From Candidatus Phycosocius bacilliformis (GTDB lineage Bacteria; Pseudomonadota; Alphaproteobacteria; Caulobacterales; Aquidulcibacteraceae): a stretch of DNA of 64,000 bases. Positions 1 through 10,535 of the stretch are shown piece after piece. The position numbers were made by a program, and so were the translations under genes. The notes below the pieces were generated by a model. The model searched no databases and was not told the origin of the DNA. It was given only the letters and a program-made list of their open reading frames with translations. The number at the start of each line of letters is the position of its first letter. Position 1 is the stretch's first letter. The stretch is from contig NZ_BFBR01000002.1 in the NCBI RefSeq assembly GCF_003112735.1, positions 310,001 through 374,000 of the forward strand. Reading direction: 5' to 3'.

Positions 1-6
1 GCCACG

Positions 7-1569
7 TCATTCCCACTCAATCGTCCCCGGGGGTTTTGACGTGATATCATAAACAACCCGGTTGATGCCCTTGACCTCATTGACAATGCGGGTTGCGACC
101 CGCCCCAAGAAGGCCATGTCGAAGGCAAAGAAGTCAGCCGTCATTCCGTCGGTAGAAGTCACAGCCCGCAGGGCGCAGACATGGTCATAGGTGCGGTAGT
201 CGCCCATCACGCCAACGGTCTTGACGGGCAACAGGACCGCAAACGCCTGCCAAATGGTGTCATAGAGGCCATTGGCGCGCAATTCCTCCAGATAAATGGC
301 ATCGGCCTTGCGCAGGATATCGGCCTTCTCGCGGGTGATTTCGCCGGGGATGCGAATAGCAAGCCCTGGTCCTGGAAACGGATGTCGACCGACAAAAGCA
401 TCATTGAGGCCAAGTTCACGGCCCAAGGCCCGCACTTCATCCTTGAACAGCTCGCGCAGCGGCTCAACCAGTTTCAGATTCATCCGCTCAGGCAGCCCCC
501 CGACATTATGGTGGCTCTTGATCGTCACCGATGGGCCACCATCAAATGAGACACTTTCGATCACATCGGGATAAAGCGTGCCTTGGGCCAGGAAGCTGGC
601 CCCGCCGACCAAACGGGCCTCTTCCTCAAACACATCGATGAACAGCTTGCCAATCGTCTTACGCTTGACCTCAGGATCACTGACCCCGGCCAAAGCCGTC
701 AAAAACCGCTCGCTCTCATCAGCATGGATCAGCGGGATATTGTAGTGGTCACGGAACAGCGACACGACTTGCTCGCTTTCCCCTGCCCGCATCAGGCCAT
801 GGTCGACATAGACGCACGTCAATTGATCGCCGATGGCTTCATGGATCAAGACTGCGGCCACCGAGGAATCGACGCCGCCAGACAGTCCACAAATCACCTT
901 GCCATCACCAACTTGGGCGCGAATGCGGGCTATGGCTTCCTCGCGGAAGGCCGCCATGGTCCAATCTCCGCGCAGACCGGCAATTTTGCGGACAAAATTA
1001 TGAATGAGCTTTGCCCCGTCAGGCGTGTGCACCACTTCGGGGTGGAACATCACACTGAAAAAGCGCCGTGCTTCGTCGGTGGCAACCGCAAAGGGAGCGT
1101 TTTCGCTTGTGGCCTTCACGCTAAAGCCGTCTGGCAATTGGGTCACCCGATCGCCATGGCTCATCCAAACCGGATAGCGTCCACCCAAGTCCCAGATGCC
1201 CTCAAACAGCGCACTGGGTGATTTGATTTCAACATCGGCACGCCCAAACTCAGCCGCATGCCCGCTTTCAACCACACCACCCAATTGCACCGCCATGGTC
1301 TGCTGGCCATAGCAAATGGCAAGAACCGGAACGCCTAACTCGAATACGGCTTGGGGTGCCCGTGGTGAGCCTGAATCGCATACGCTGGCAGGCCCGCCTG
1401 AGAGAATGATCGCTTTGGGATCAAATCCGTTGTCGAGCACGGCTTGGGCGCGATTATAGGGATGGACTTCGCAATAGACCCCTGCTTCCCGCACACGCCG
1501 GGCGATCAATTGGGTGACTTGCGAGCCAAAATCGATGATGAGGATGTGTTCGTGGCTAGGCTCTGTCAT
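7..1569 (-). CDS. guaA: GMP synthase (glutamine-hydrolysing)
   Basis: Converts XMP to GMP using glutamine and ATP, the last step of cytosolic GMP synthesis. The 520-residue product has the usual full length. The N-terminal class I glutamine amidotransferase domain carries the nucleophile in AICYGQQ (Cys86) and the HPE pair (His176, Glu178). The ATP-pyrophosphatase P-loop SGGVDSS lies near residues 230-236, and the C-terminal dimerisation domain contains [11 protein letters not shown]. The stop lies seven bases from the window edge, so what follows it is unseen. The Shine-Dalgarno is weak. guaB, the preceding pathway step, lies about 4.8 kb away on the same strand but is not in the same transcription unit. 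Family assignment is very secure. Confidence 0.98.
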   Translation of the reverse strand: MTEPSHEHILIIDFGSQVTQLIARRVREAGVYCEVHPYNRAQAVLDNGFDPKAIILSGGPASVCDSGSPRAPQAVFELGVPVLAICYGQQTMAVQLGGVVESGHAAEFGRADVEIKSPSALFEGIWDLGGRYPVWMSHGDRVTQLPDGFSVKATSENAPFAVATDEARRFFSVMFHPEVVHTPDGAKLIHNFVRKIAGLRGDWTMAAFREEAIARIRAQVGDGKVICGLSGGVDSSVAAVLIHEAIGDQLTCVYVDHGLMRAGESEQVVSLFRDHYNIPLIHADESERFLTALAGVSDPEVKRKTIGKLFIDVFEEEARLVGGASFLAQGTLYPDVIESVSFDGGPSVTIKSHHNVGGLPERMNLKLVEPLRELFKDEVRALGRELGLNDAFVGRHPFPGPGLAIRIPGEITREKADILRKADAIYLEELRANGLYDTIWQAFAVLLPVKTVGVMGDYRTYDHVCALRAVTSTDGMTADFFAFDMAFLGRVATRIVNEVKGINRVVYDITSKPPGTIEWE

Positions 1570-1641
1570 CGGCCCGCTTTAGCCTTATGCGCGCGGCGGC
1601 GAAAGCCCCGAACACCCAATCCCCGCAGTATACCGGCGCTT

Positions 1642-2190
1642 TTAGTTACCATCGTGACCGACAAAGGCCGCCCCGCGGATGGGATCAAAGCGGGCCGCCT
1701 GCGCATCCACATCAATATTCGCTCCATGGGCAATCTTCCACCCCTCCGCCAACTTCACATAGACCAGGGTCATGCGGCTCTCATGCGGAGGTGCAATGTC
1801 ACCGCTGGGGGTCTTGAAAGCATCCATATGCCAATGGACCACGGCCACTGCGATGTTGGAGGCCAGTGGCGTGAGGGATTCAATGGCCAGCAATTTCTGC
1901 TGCACACCTTTGAACATGATGTCGAAATAGGTGCGATGCGCCCGGTCAACCTCCTCAAAGCCACGCCAATGCATGGCCTTCACATTCACCCAATGCACAT
2001 GAGGGGCATAGAGCCTGCCCATCGCATCGAGATCGCTGATATTCCAAACGCGCTCATATTCCTGGATGGCCGCCCGGATCGCAGCCTCATCTTCCTCTGC
2101 CAGTCCAATTGGATTTGCCCGTGCCTGCCCGGTCATCATCAGTCCTCCCACAGCGCCAGCCAGCGCCAATACATGCCGTCTCAACATCAT
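1642..2190 (-). CDS. exported SnoaL/NTF2-like (DUF4440-type) protein
   Basis: A 182-residue protein starting with a signal-peptide-like segment: Arg-Arg at 4-5, a hydrophobic stretch, then a likely cleavage after ARA near residue 25. The rest resembles the SnoaL/DUF4440 NTF2-like fold: a helix with IQEYERVWNISDLDAM, then beta strands with VHWHMDAFKT and a C-terminal WKIAHGANI segment. Such proteins bind small hydrophobic ligands or act as isomerases or cyclases; no specific substrate can be read here. A strong AGGAGG precedes the ATGATG start. It lies 24 bases after the AraC-type regulator on the same strand, so the two are probably co-transcribed. Fold assignment is fair; function is unknown. 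Confidence 0.75.
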   Translation of the reverse strand: MMLRRHVLALAGAVGGLMMTGQARANPIGLAEEDEAAIRAAIQEYERVWNISDLDAMGRLYAPHVHWVNVKAMHWRGFEEVDRAHRTYFDIMFKGVQQKLLAIESLTPLASNIAVAVVHWHMDAFKTPSGDIAPPHESRMTLVYVKLAEGWKIAHGANIDVDAQAARFDPIRGAAFVGHDGN

Positions 2191-2214
2191 GTGCCTCCTT
2201 GATGTCGCACATGT

Positions 2215-3117
2215 TTAGCGGGGGAAAGTGCTGCCATACTTGAACAAATCGGACATATTGGGACCAATCGCAGAAACAGTCGTGATTGCTTCAAGTCGCG
2301 TGGCAAAACGCTCTGGGGTCATGCCGCACAAGGCATGCGCCTCGCGCGATAAATGGGCCTCATCGGCATAGCCAGCCGCTGCGGCAATCTGGGCCCATGT
2401 CATGAGGGGATTGGCGGTCCTTCGACTTAAGGCGGCATCAAAGCGCGTCAGTCTGGCATAAAATTTCGGTGTCACCCCGACGTCGCGCAAAAATCGTCGT
2501 TGCAAGTGGCGCGCACTGAAACCGGCCCGATCTGCCAGGTGGGCAACACTGACCCCGCCTGCTGCTTTAGCAAGCAGGCGGGCGATATGGTCCATCTCAT
2601 CATAGGCCCGCGCACCTGCCAGACAGGCTTCAAGCCAGCTTTGAGCGATCAATACACGCTCGTCAAAACCTTGGGCCTGTGCGAGGGCTTTGGCCAGACT
2701 GGCGGTCTGGCGCGGCAGGACATCGTCAAGGCTGAGGCCTTGGTCAACCAATTCGGTCATGGGCAGGCCAAACAGGCGCGCAAGACCGGTTGGCTGGAAG
2801 CGGATGGTGAAGGTTTCAATCTGGCCGACAAAGCCTAAATCCTTGCCAGGAACACTTGTGACCCCAACGACAACGCTGGTCGGGGTGGGACTAAAGGCGG
2901 CACCATTTTCGCGGACCCGATAGGGCTCCTGAAAGTAAAATTCGATGAATTGATCGGGACGGGCATTGAGGCTGCGTATGATTTGAAGGCTCTGAAAGTC
3001 GGCCCGTCGTTCGCCAAATGAGGTCACAATCGAGGCCAAGGCCCGATGTGGTTTGGCCTGGCGGATCTGGATGGCGGGGACCGCTCGGGGAAGGTCGTGG
3101 CGATCCTCAGCACGCAT
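2215..3117 (-). CDS. AraC-family transcriptional regulator
   Basis: A cytosolic DNA-binding regulator of 300 residues. The C-terminal third is a double helix-turn-helix AraC domain: first helix pair around VSVAHLADRAGFSARHLQRRF, second around TWAQIAAAAGYADEAHLSREA, ending in a GMTPERFATR-like signature. The N-terminal ligand or dimerisation domain is not assignable by eye. The start is the ATG at 3117, which has GGAAGGGG just upstream; the open frame extends to a TTG at 3171, but that lacks such a site and would enter the divergent promoter region. It is divergent from the FAD monooxygenase at 3230 across 112 bases, a common arrangement for a regulator and its target. The inducer is unknown. 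Confidence 0.88.
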   Translation of the reverse strand: MRAEDRHDLPRAVPAIQIRQAKPHRALASIVTSFGERRADFQSLQIIRSLNARPDQFIEFYFQEPYRVRENGAAFSPTPTSVVVGVTSVPGKDLGFVGQIETFTIRFQPTGLARLFGLPMTELVDQGLSLDDVLPRQTASLAKALAQAQGFDERVLIAQSWLEACLAGARAYDEMDHIARLLAKAAGGVSVAHLADRAGFSARHLQRRFLRDVGVTPKFYARLTRFDAALSRRTANPLMTWAQIAAAAGYADEAHLSREAHALCGMTPERFATRLEAITTVSAIGPNMSDLFKYGSTFPR

Positions 3118-3229
3118 GAAAAGCCCCTTCCGAGTGAGCCTAACTTGTCGCACATCTACACCCTTGGTCAAGCAAGCGGCTTGGACTAGGCTGTTCCGGT
3201 GTGCGGGGGCGTCCGCAAAGGAGGCAAAA

Positions 3230-4474
3230 TTGGCCAGAATTGCAATTGCTGGATGCGGGATTGGCGGTCTGGCTTGCGCGATTTTCCTCCATGAGCAGGG
3301 TCATCATGTCTGTTTGGTTGAGCGATTTGCCACGCCAAGCCCATTGGGTTCAGGCCTATTGCTACAACCAACGGGGCAAGCTGTTTTAGCTCGATTGGGT
3401 CTTCTTGCCCCGGTACAAGCCGCTGGGGCGCGCATCGATCGCCTCTTTGGCAGTGTAGCTCACAGCAATAGGACGATTTTTGACCTGGGCTATGACCAAT
3501 TGGGGCGTGGACGCTATGGGATTGGCGTGCACCGTGCCAGCCTGTTTCAGGCGCTGTGGAAACGGGTTCAAGACCTGTCGATTGAGGTCAAAGCCGATAC
3601 TCATATTTGTGGCCGCGCGCATGTTGGAACTCAGCAGTTTCTGGTGACACAAACTCAAGAAAGGCTTGGCCCGTTTGAGCTCGTGATTGATGCGAGTGGA
3701 AGTCATTCCGATTTAGCGATAAGTGCAGGTGCGCCAATGCCGAAGCCCTTCCGTTATGGCGCGGTTTGGGCAAGCCCGATCAATACCACGGCGATTACCA
3801 ACACCCTGACCCAACGCTATGTTAAAGCCCATACGATGATAGGCATCCTGCCAATTGGTCAGATTCCCGGCGATCTGCGGCCACATATTGCCTTCTTCTG
3901 GAGCCTGAAGCCCGAAGATCACGCGGCCTGGGTTGCAAACTTTGAAGGTTGGAAGCGGCATGTCGCGGACCTCTGGCCCGAGATTGCCGATGTGCTTGCT
4001 CAATTCCACCAAGCCAGCGACCTAACATTGGCCCGTTATGGTCAACGCACCCTTGCGCGCCCCTTCTGTGAAGGGATGGTCCACATTGGTGATGCAGCCC
4101 ATCAGACCAGCCCGCAATTGGGGCAAGGGGCGAATTCGGCTTTGCTGGACGCTGCCATTCTGGCAGATTGCATTGCCTGTTATGGAATAGAAGATGCAGG
4201 CGCGAAGTTCGGCCGGGCACGGGCTAACCCGATCCGATTCTACCAAGCCGCAAGCTGGCTCCTGACCCCGTTTTTCCAGTCAGATAGCGACCTATTGGCC
4301 CATTTGCGTGATGCTCTGTTTCAACCCCTCGCAGCCATCCCATTTTTTCGCAGTGAAATGGCGCGAACTCTTGGCGGGCTCAAAACAGGCCTTCTCCGCT
4401 CAGCCACGCCCGACCGCCTCGCCCATCTTGCGGTCCAAGATGGGCGGCCTTTACCTCAAACGCGCAGCCCGTAA
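3230..4474 (+). CDS. FAD-dependent monooxygenase (PHBH/UbiH-like)
   Basis: A group A flavoprotein monooxygenase candidate of 414 residues, expected to use NAD(P)H and O2 on an aromatic or similar small substrate. The N-terminal dinucleotide-binding motif AGCGIGGLACAIFL starts at residue 6. The second FAD motif, GDAAHQTSPQLGQGAN, lies near residue 285 and is typical of the family. The chosen start is TTG 3230: it has AAAGGAGG at 3217-3224 with ideal spacing and begins exactly before the Rossmann strand. A longer in-frame reading from 3053 would run through the divergent regulator and add non-homologous residues. The neighbouring AraC regulator and NTF2-like protein suggest one small regulated module. 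The substrate cannot be deduced. Confidence 0.87.
   Translation: MARIAIAGCGIGGLACAIFLHEQGHHVCLVERFATPSPLGSGLLLQPTGQAVLARLGLLAPVQAAGARIDRLFGSVAHSNRTIFDLGYDQLGRGRYGIGVHRASLFQALWKRVQDLSIEVKADTHICGRAHVGTQQFLVTQTQERLGPFELVIDASGSHSDLAISAGAPMPKPFRYGAVWASPINTTAITNTLTQRYVKAHTMIGILPIGQIPGDLRPHIAFFWSLKPEDHAAWVANFEGWKRHVADLWPEIADVLAQFHQASDLTLARYGQRTLARPFCEGMVHIGDAAHQTSPQLGQGANSALLDAAILADCIACYGIEDAGAKFGRARANPIRFYQAASWLLTPFFQSDSDLLAHLRDALFQPLAAIPFFRSEMARTLGGLKTGLLRSATPDRLAHLAVQDGRPLPQTRSP
4420..4446. repeat. 11-bp inverted repeat inside the monooxygenase 3' end
   Basis: CGCCCATCTTG and its exact complement CAAGATGGGCG are separated by five bases. The pair lies about 30 bases before the monooxygenase stop and ahead of the convergent rsmB. 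RNA from either strand would fold into a strong hairpin. No convincing uridine run follows, so a terminator role is uncertain. Confidence 0.5.
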
Positions 4475-4524
4475 AGCCGTCCATTATTGCGCAAAGACCA
4501 CGGGTCAAGACCGAGCAGGTTTTG

Positions 4525-5850
4525 TTACGCGCGCCGTTCCAAAACGCAGAAGAAGAAGCCGTCTGTGCCCGTCGCCAACGGCGTCATCTGCAAGCCCGGG
4601 CCTGCCTTGTGGCAATGGGGCAGCATGGCAGACAATCCAGCCTCGCCTGCCAGCTGGCGTGGGTTGAGCGCCTCAAAGCCCGGTTCTTGGGCAAGAAACC
4701 GCGCCACGCTATCCTCATTTTCTTCAGGCAGGACCGAACAGGTCACATAGACAAGTCGGCCGCCCGGTCGCACCAATGGCGCACCCAAGGCCAAGGCTTG
4801 AGCTTGCTCGACTTGGCGCTTGTCCAGCACGGCCGGCCGCAAGCGCCATTTGGAATCAGGGGCACGCCGCCATGTTCCAGAGCCCGAACAGGGCGCATCA
4901 ACGAAGACCAGATCCATTTGACCAATCAGGTCGGATAAGACGTCCTGATCACGCCGGGGTGTGCGTACCTGACAATTGCGCACACCTGCCCGTTCGATCC
5001 GTTCATGGCTGTTGGCCAGACGACGGCTGTCGACATCATAGGCATAAAGCTGACCTTTGTTCTCCATGAGGGCGGCAAGTGCCAACGTCTTTCCCCCGCC
5101 TCCGGCGCAGACATCAGCTACCTGCATTCCCGGCCTTACCCCGGCCAAAAGCGCGGTTAATTGGCTTCCCTCATCTTGGACTTCAAAGCCGCCCTTCACG
5201 AAGGATTCTTCCTTGGCCCAAGGAAAGCTGCGGCCTTGTGACCAGGGAATCCGGATACCATCGGGCGACCAGGGTGTGAGAAAAGCCGCGGGACTGCCAT
5301 CAGGGCGTGGCTTTAGCTGAGTGGATGCCAAAAGTGCATCCAAAACGCTGGGACGTTGGGCCTTGAGGCGATTGACGCGCAGGTCTATGGGCGCGGGTGC
5401 GGCCATGGCAGCCCCCTCCTCGGCACGCGCAGCCCCAAAAATTCGCGCCATGCTGGCATCAAGCCAGGCTGGATAATCACCGCGTACAGCCTCTGTCGCT
5501 GAGGCCAGATTATCGCCAGCCAGAGCGGTGCGTTCGGCCTCGGTCAAGGGCGCATAGGCGTGGGTCTCTTCATAGGCATGTTGTTCGAGGCTGGTTGCAT
5601 CGACCCCAAAACCCCAACGCAAGGCCCCCAGAACCCAGGCGCGCGGATCATCCATCCCCATGCGATGGGCACTTGAGGCCTTCCAGCGCAAGGCCCCAAA
5701 CACCAGATCGCCAATATGGGCACGATCACCTGAGCCAGCAAATCGGTGGCTTAGCCCCCAATCCTTCAGCACATCCGCCGGGGGGCGCTTGCGCGCTTCC
5801 ACCTCTGAAAGGATGTTGATCGCTGCTTGGGCACGGGCTCCAGAACGCAT
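4525..5850 (-). CDS. rsmB: 16S rRNA m5C methyltransferase, RsmB/NOP2/Sun family
   Basis: An S-adenosylmethionine-dependent RNA cytosine-C5 methyltransferase of 441 residues, probably acting on 16S rRNA. The N-terminal part (about 1-140) resembles the NusB-like RNA-binding region of RsmB. The SAM loop DVCAGGGGKT lies at 246-255, motif IV with VDAPCSGSG has Cys321, and motif VI VYVTCSVLPEENE has the catalytic Cys371. Length matches RsmB/Sun. It is the last gene of guaB-GNAT-rsmB, 11 bases after the acetyltransferase, and converges on the monooxygenase. The exact target cytosine (967 or another) cannot be proved from sequence alone. Confidence 0.88.
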   Translation of the reverse strand: MRSGARAQAAINILSEVEARKRPPADVLKDWGLSHRFAGSGDRAHIGDLVFGALRWKASSAHRMGMDDPRAWVLGALRWGFGVDATSLEQHAYEETHAYAPLTEAERTALAGDNLASATEAVRGDYPAWLDASMARIFGAARAEEGAAMAAPAPIDLRVNRLKAQRPSVLDALLASTQLKPRPDGSPAAFLTPWSPDGIRIPWSQGRSFPWAKEESFVKGGFEVQDEGSQLTALLAGVRPGMQVADVCAGGGGKTLALAALMENKGQLYAYDVDSRRLANSHERIERAGVRNCQVRTPRRDQDVLSDLIGQMDLVFVDAPCSGSGTWRRAPDSKWRLRPAVLDKRQVEQAQALALGAPLVRPGGRLVYVTCSVLPEENEDSVARFLAQEPGFEALNPRQLAGEAGLSAMLPHCHKAGPGLQMTPLATGTDGFFFCVLERRA

Positions 5851-5861
5851 AATTTACTCTT

Positions 5862-6347
5862 TCATTGACCGTGCAGAGACCGTGCCAGATAGGTCACGGT
5901 CTTTCCATTCGGCAAAAGCGCCTGGCCGACAGGCATAAAGCCTAGGGCGGCATGAAATTGATCCGACCCAGGATTGGGAGGGTCGGCATTGACCTCACAC
6001 ACGATCTGGCTCAACCCATCCTGACGGGCATGGGCAAAAAGTGCTTCATAGAGGCTTCGGGCCAAGCCTTGCCCGCGGGCAGACTTGGCCACGACAATCC
6101 TGTCCACATAGGCAAAGTCAGCCATCCGGGCTTCAAACCATTTGAAATTCGGACTTTCATAGGCCGCCCCGGCCACAAAACTGATCAAAAACGCCTGCTG
6201 TGGCGGCACCACCAAGGCCCGATAGGATTGCGCGACCATGGCAGTCAGACGATCAGGATCAAGCGGGCCTGTCTCAACCTGGTGCGCATTGCCAAGGTCG
6301 ATCACCCAACCATGATCGGCTGGCATCAGCGCGGCAATGGTCGCCAT
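5862..6347 (-). CDS. GNAT-family N-acetyltransferase
   Basis: A 161-residue acetyl-CoA-dependent acyltransferase. The GNAT core is visible: strand AYVDRIVVAKSARGQGLARSLYEALFAHAR, where RGQGLA is the acetyl-CoA pyrophosphate-binding motif, then CEVNADPPNPGSDQFHAALGF, the usual motif B with Asn and the Phe-His-Gly-like segment. The start codon lies two bases after the guaB stop, and rsmB follows 11 bases after its end, so translation is probably coupled in one operon. The substrate is unknown; it could be a protein or a small amine. Confidence 0.85.
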   Translation of the reverse strand: MATIAALMPADHGWVIDLGNAHQVETGPLDPDRLTAMVAQSYRALVVPPQQAFLISFVAGAAYESPNFKWFEARMADFAYVDRIVVAKSARGQGLARSLYEALFAHARQDGLSQIVCEVNADPPNPGSDQFHAALGFMPVGQALLPNGKTVTYLARSLHGQ

Positions 6348-6349
6348 GC

Positions 6350-7952
<1,603 letters not shown>

Positions 7953-7979
7953 TATGTGGTGGTGACCACTGGGCGGGAT

Positions 7980-9212
7980 TTAGCGCCCGCTCGGCAAATC
8001 CTTAAAGGCGACATCCTTGTCGACCCGGACATCGCCGGGCAGACCCAGAATACGCTCAGCGATGATGTTCTTGAGGATTTCGTCCGTCCCCCCTGCGATC
8101 CGCAGGCCCGCGGCCCACATATGGCTTTGCTGGAACACACCTTCTGCCGGGGCATGGGCCGCATCGGTGATGATGCCAAAATGGTCCATCGCCTCCATGG
8201 CATTGTGGGTGATGTCCTGCAGCTGATTGGCGGTGATGATCTTGCCGATCGAGCTTTCAGGTCCCGGCGTCTGGCCTTTGGAGAGCGCCGTCATGGTCCG
8301 GAATTTGGCGAGCTTATAGCCCTCCGCCCGCACGTACCAATCCGCCACTTTCTGACGGAAGGCTGCATCTTCGGCAAGGCTACCGCCTTCCATGCCAGGC
8401 ATGGTGCGCGCCCAGTCGAAGATTTCCTTATAATCCGGGCCAGGACTGCCCCCGACAGCCAGGCGTTCATTCATCAGCGTGACCAATGCCACCGACCAGC
8501 CATTACCCTCCCCGCCCAGCATCTGGGCATGGGGAACGCGCACATCGGTGAAATAGACTTCATTGAAGTTTGATCCGCCCGACATCTGGTGAATAGGCCG
8601 CACCTCAATGCCCGGTGATTTCATATCGATGAAGAACATCGACAGACCCTTGTGCTTGGCCTTGTCGGGATTGGTCCGCACCAACACGATGCCCCAATCC
8701 GAATAATGGGCCCCAGACGTCCATACTTTTTGGCCATTAATGACCCAGTCATCGCCGTCGCGTACCGCACGTGTCTTTAGGCCTGCGACATCGGACCCCG
8801 CAGAAGGTTCTGAAAATAATTGGCACCAGATTTCTTCGCCGCGCAATGCAGGGCCAACATGTCTGGCTTTTTGCGCATCGGTGGCAAAGGCAATCACTGT
8901 GGGAACGCACATGCCCAGACCGATGGTGAAAGGCCCGGCTGGGGCGTCATACTTGCCCTCTTCTTGGCCAAAAATCACCGAAAAGATGGGTGCCAGACCC
9001 TGTCCACCCTGTTCTTTGGGCCAGGTGATGCCGGCAAAGCCGTTTTCAGCCTTGGCCTTTTGATAGGCTTTGGCGGCCAGCATATATTCCTTATCGCTCA
9101 AGCGCTTCTGTAGGCTTTCCTTTTGGGCCGATTTTGGTTCGGCATGGGCTGCCAGAAAAGCTTGTGCGCGTTGACGGAAGGCGGCTTCTTCGGGGGTATC
9201 ATTAAAGTCCAT
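7980..9212 (-). CDS. acyl-CoA dehydrogenase, large-type subunit
   Basis: A 410-residue FAD enzyme of the acyl-CoA dehydrogenase family (alpha,beta-dehydrogenation of an acyl-CoA). Visible parts are the helical N-terminus, GITWPKEQGGQG, the flavin-binding FSEPSAGSDVAGLKT, and WVINGQKVWTSGA in the beta domain. The C-terminal IAGGTDEILKNIIAERILGLP has Gly where medium-chain enzymes have the catalytic Glu. By eye, the Glu in LMNERLAVGG sits where isovaleryl-CoA dehydrogenase has its base. It starts 18 bases after the partner gene with AAGGAG upstream. Such adjacent, unlike pairs often form heterotetramers, as in actinobacterial steroid side-chain oxidation. The substrate is unknown. Confidence 0.9.
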   Translation of the reverse strand: MDFNDTPEEAAFRQRAQAFLAAHAEPKSAQKESLQKRLSDKEYMLAAKAYQKAKAENGFAGITWPKEQGGQGLAPIFSVIFGQEEGKYDAPAGPFTIGLGMCVPTVIAFATDAQKARHVGPALRGEEIWCQLFSEPSAGSDVAGLKTRAVRDGDDWVINGQKVWTSGAHYSDWGIVLVRTNPDKAKHKGLSMFFIDMKSPGIEVRPIHQMSGGSNFNEVYFTDVRVPHAQMLGGEGNGWSVALVTLMNERLAVGGSPGPDYKEIFDWARTMPGMEGGSLAEDAAFRQKVADWYVRAEGYKLAKFRTMTALSKGQTPGPESSIGKIITANQLQDITHNAMEAMDHFGIITDAAHAPAEGVFQQSHMWAAGLRIAGGTDEILKNIIAERILGLPGDVRVDKDVAFKDLPSGR

Positions 9213-9230
9213 ATCGATCTCCTTCCCTAT

Positions 9231-10355
9231 TTAGGCGGCGTTGCGCAGTTCAAGACGGCGCACCAGCTTTTCTTTCCACAGGGCCGGAGCCCCGGCTTGC
9301 AGGGCCAAGAGTTTGGCCCTCCGATAATAGAGGTGGCAATCCACTTCCCAGGTAAAGCCCATGCCACCATGGGTCTGGATGTTCTCTTTTGACGCCAGAT
9401 AATAGGCTTCACAGCCGGCAATGCGGGCTGCGGCCGCCGCCAGCGGCAATTCCGGTGCATCGGTGCTCAGCGCCCACGCCCCATAATAGGCATTCGAGCG
9501 GGCGATTTCGAGGGCGACATACATGTCTGCCAATTTGTGCTTAATGGCCTGAAAGCTGCCAATTTGACGGGAAAAGGCATAGCGCCCCTTGGCATAATCG
9601 GTTGCCATCTCGAGGCAGGCCTGACTGCCACCAATCTGCTCAAACGACACTAAGACAGCCGCGCGATCATAAATGCGGCTCAGAAGTGCTTCACCGTCAC
9701 CGGCCTCGCCCAGCACATGGGCGGGGGCCTTGTCGAACGTTATGCTGGCATGCGAGCGCGTTGGATCAAACGTCTTGACCGATTTGGCGCTCACCCCCGC
9801 CCCTCTTAGATCGACAATGACCAAGGAGGCTGCCCCGCCGCACGTCTCATCACGAACCAGCACCAGAGCATGAGTGGCACAATCCCCGTCAGCCACCGGC
9901 AATTTGGTACCTGACACGCTGGAGCCGTCAAAGCGCGTGGTTAGATGGGCAGCACGGGGTTCACCAGGACCTTCAGAAGCCGCGACACAGCCAATGACGG
10001 AGCCATCTGCAACGCCTGGCAACAAGGCCTGCTTTTGCGCCTCAGAACCGGCAATCTTCAACGCCTCAGCAAAGAAATACACCGTTGAGGCCCATGGAAC
10101 TGGAGCCAGAGAACGGCCCATTTCTTCTGCAAGGACGCATAATTCCAATTCACCCAGACCCAAGCCGCCATAGGCTTCAGGAATAGCCGCTCCCAGCCAG
10201 CCCATGTCGGCGATGGCTTGCCACAGCTTGGCATCATGGCTCTTGGTGTCATCATTGAGGATTGTGCGAACGACCGCCATGCTGGACTGTTCGGACAGGA
10301 ATTTGCGTGCCTGTTCCTTGAGATATTTCTGGTCGTCAGAGAAATCGAAATTCAT
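9231..10355 (-). CDS. acyl-CoA dehydrogenase, small-type partner subunit
   Basis: A 374-residue acyl-CoA dehydrogenase relative translated just before the large-type gene. It has PEAYGGLGLG, a shortened beta domain (CVAASEGPGEPRAA, where the usual flavin motif is weakened), and a C-terminal helical domain with GRYAFSRQIGSFQAIKHKLADMYV and THGGMGFTWE. It ends soon after that and lacks the C-terminal EGT-like segment. At the isovaleryl-type base position it shows Asp (IYDRAAV) rather than Glu. I chose ATG 10355 because GGGAGG lies ten bases upstream; the open frame runs on to 10421 without a site. It probably serves as the structural or FAD-binding partner in an alpha2beta2 enzyme. Confidence 0.86.
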   Translation of the reverse strand: MNFDFSDDQKYLKEQARKFLSEQSSMAVVRTILNDDTKSHDAKLWQAIADMGWLGAAIPEAYGGLGLGELELCVLAEEMGRSLAPVPWASTVYFFAEALKIAGSEAQKQALLPGVADGSVIGCVAASEGPGEPRAAHLTTRFDGSSVSGTKLPVADGDCATHALVLVRDETCGGAASLVIVDLRGAGVSAKSVKTFDPTRSHASITFDKAPAHVLGEAGDGEALLSRIYDRAAVLVSFEQIGGSQACLEMATDYAKGRYAFSRQIGSFQAIKHKLADMYVALEIARSNAYYGAWALSTDAPELPLAAAAARIAGCEAYYLASKENIQTHGGMGFTWEVDCHLYYRRAKLLALQAGAPALWKEKLVRRLELRNAA

Positions 10356-10535
10356 ATGACTGATGCCTCCCAAAGGTCGCGGCCGCCCAAAGGCTGAACC
10401 GTCATTCTTTGGGCCTAACATAAGCCAGTTTACGTGAACGGAAAGCCGTCACCTAAGGGAAGATCGCGCACTTGTGCACAGTGGTTGCAGTGGCACCCTG
10501 CTTCAGGCGCCATCAATTCCGCACCAGGTCACAAA

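Noticed and set aside
583-1221. 212-codon plus-strand open frame opposite guaA
   Set aside because: Antisense to conserved guaA catalytic regions; no independent support.
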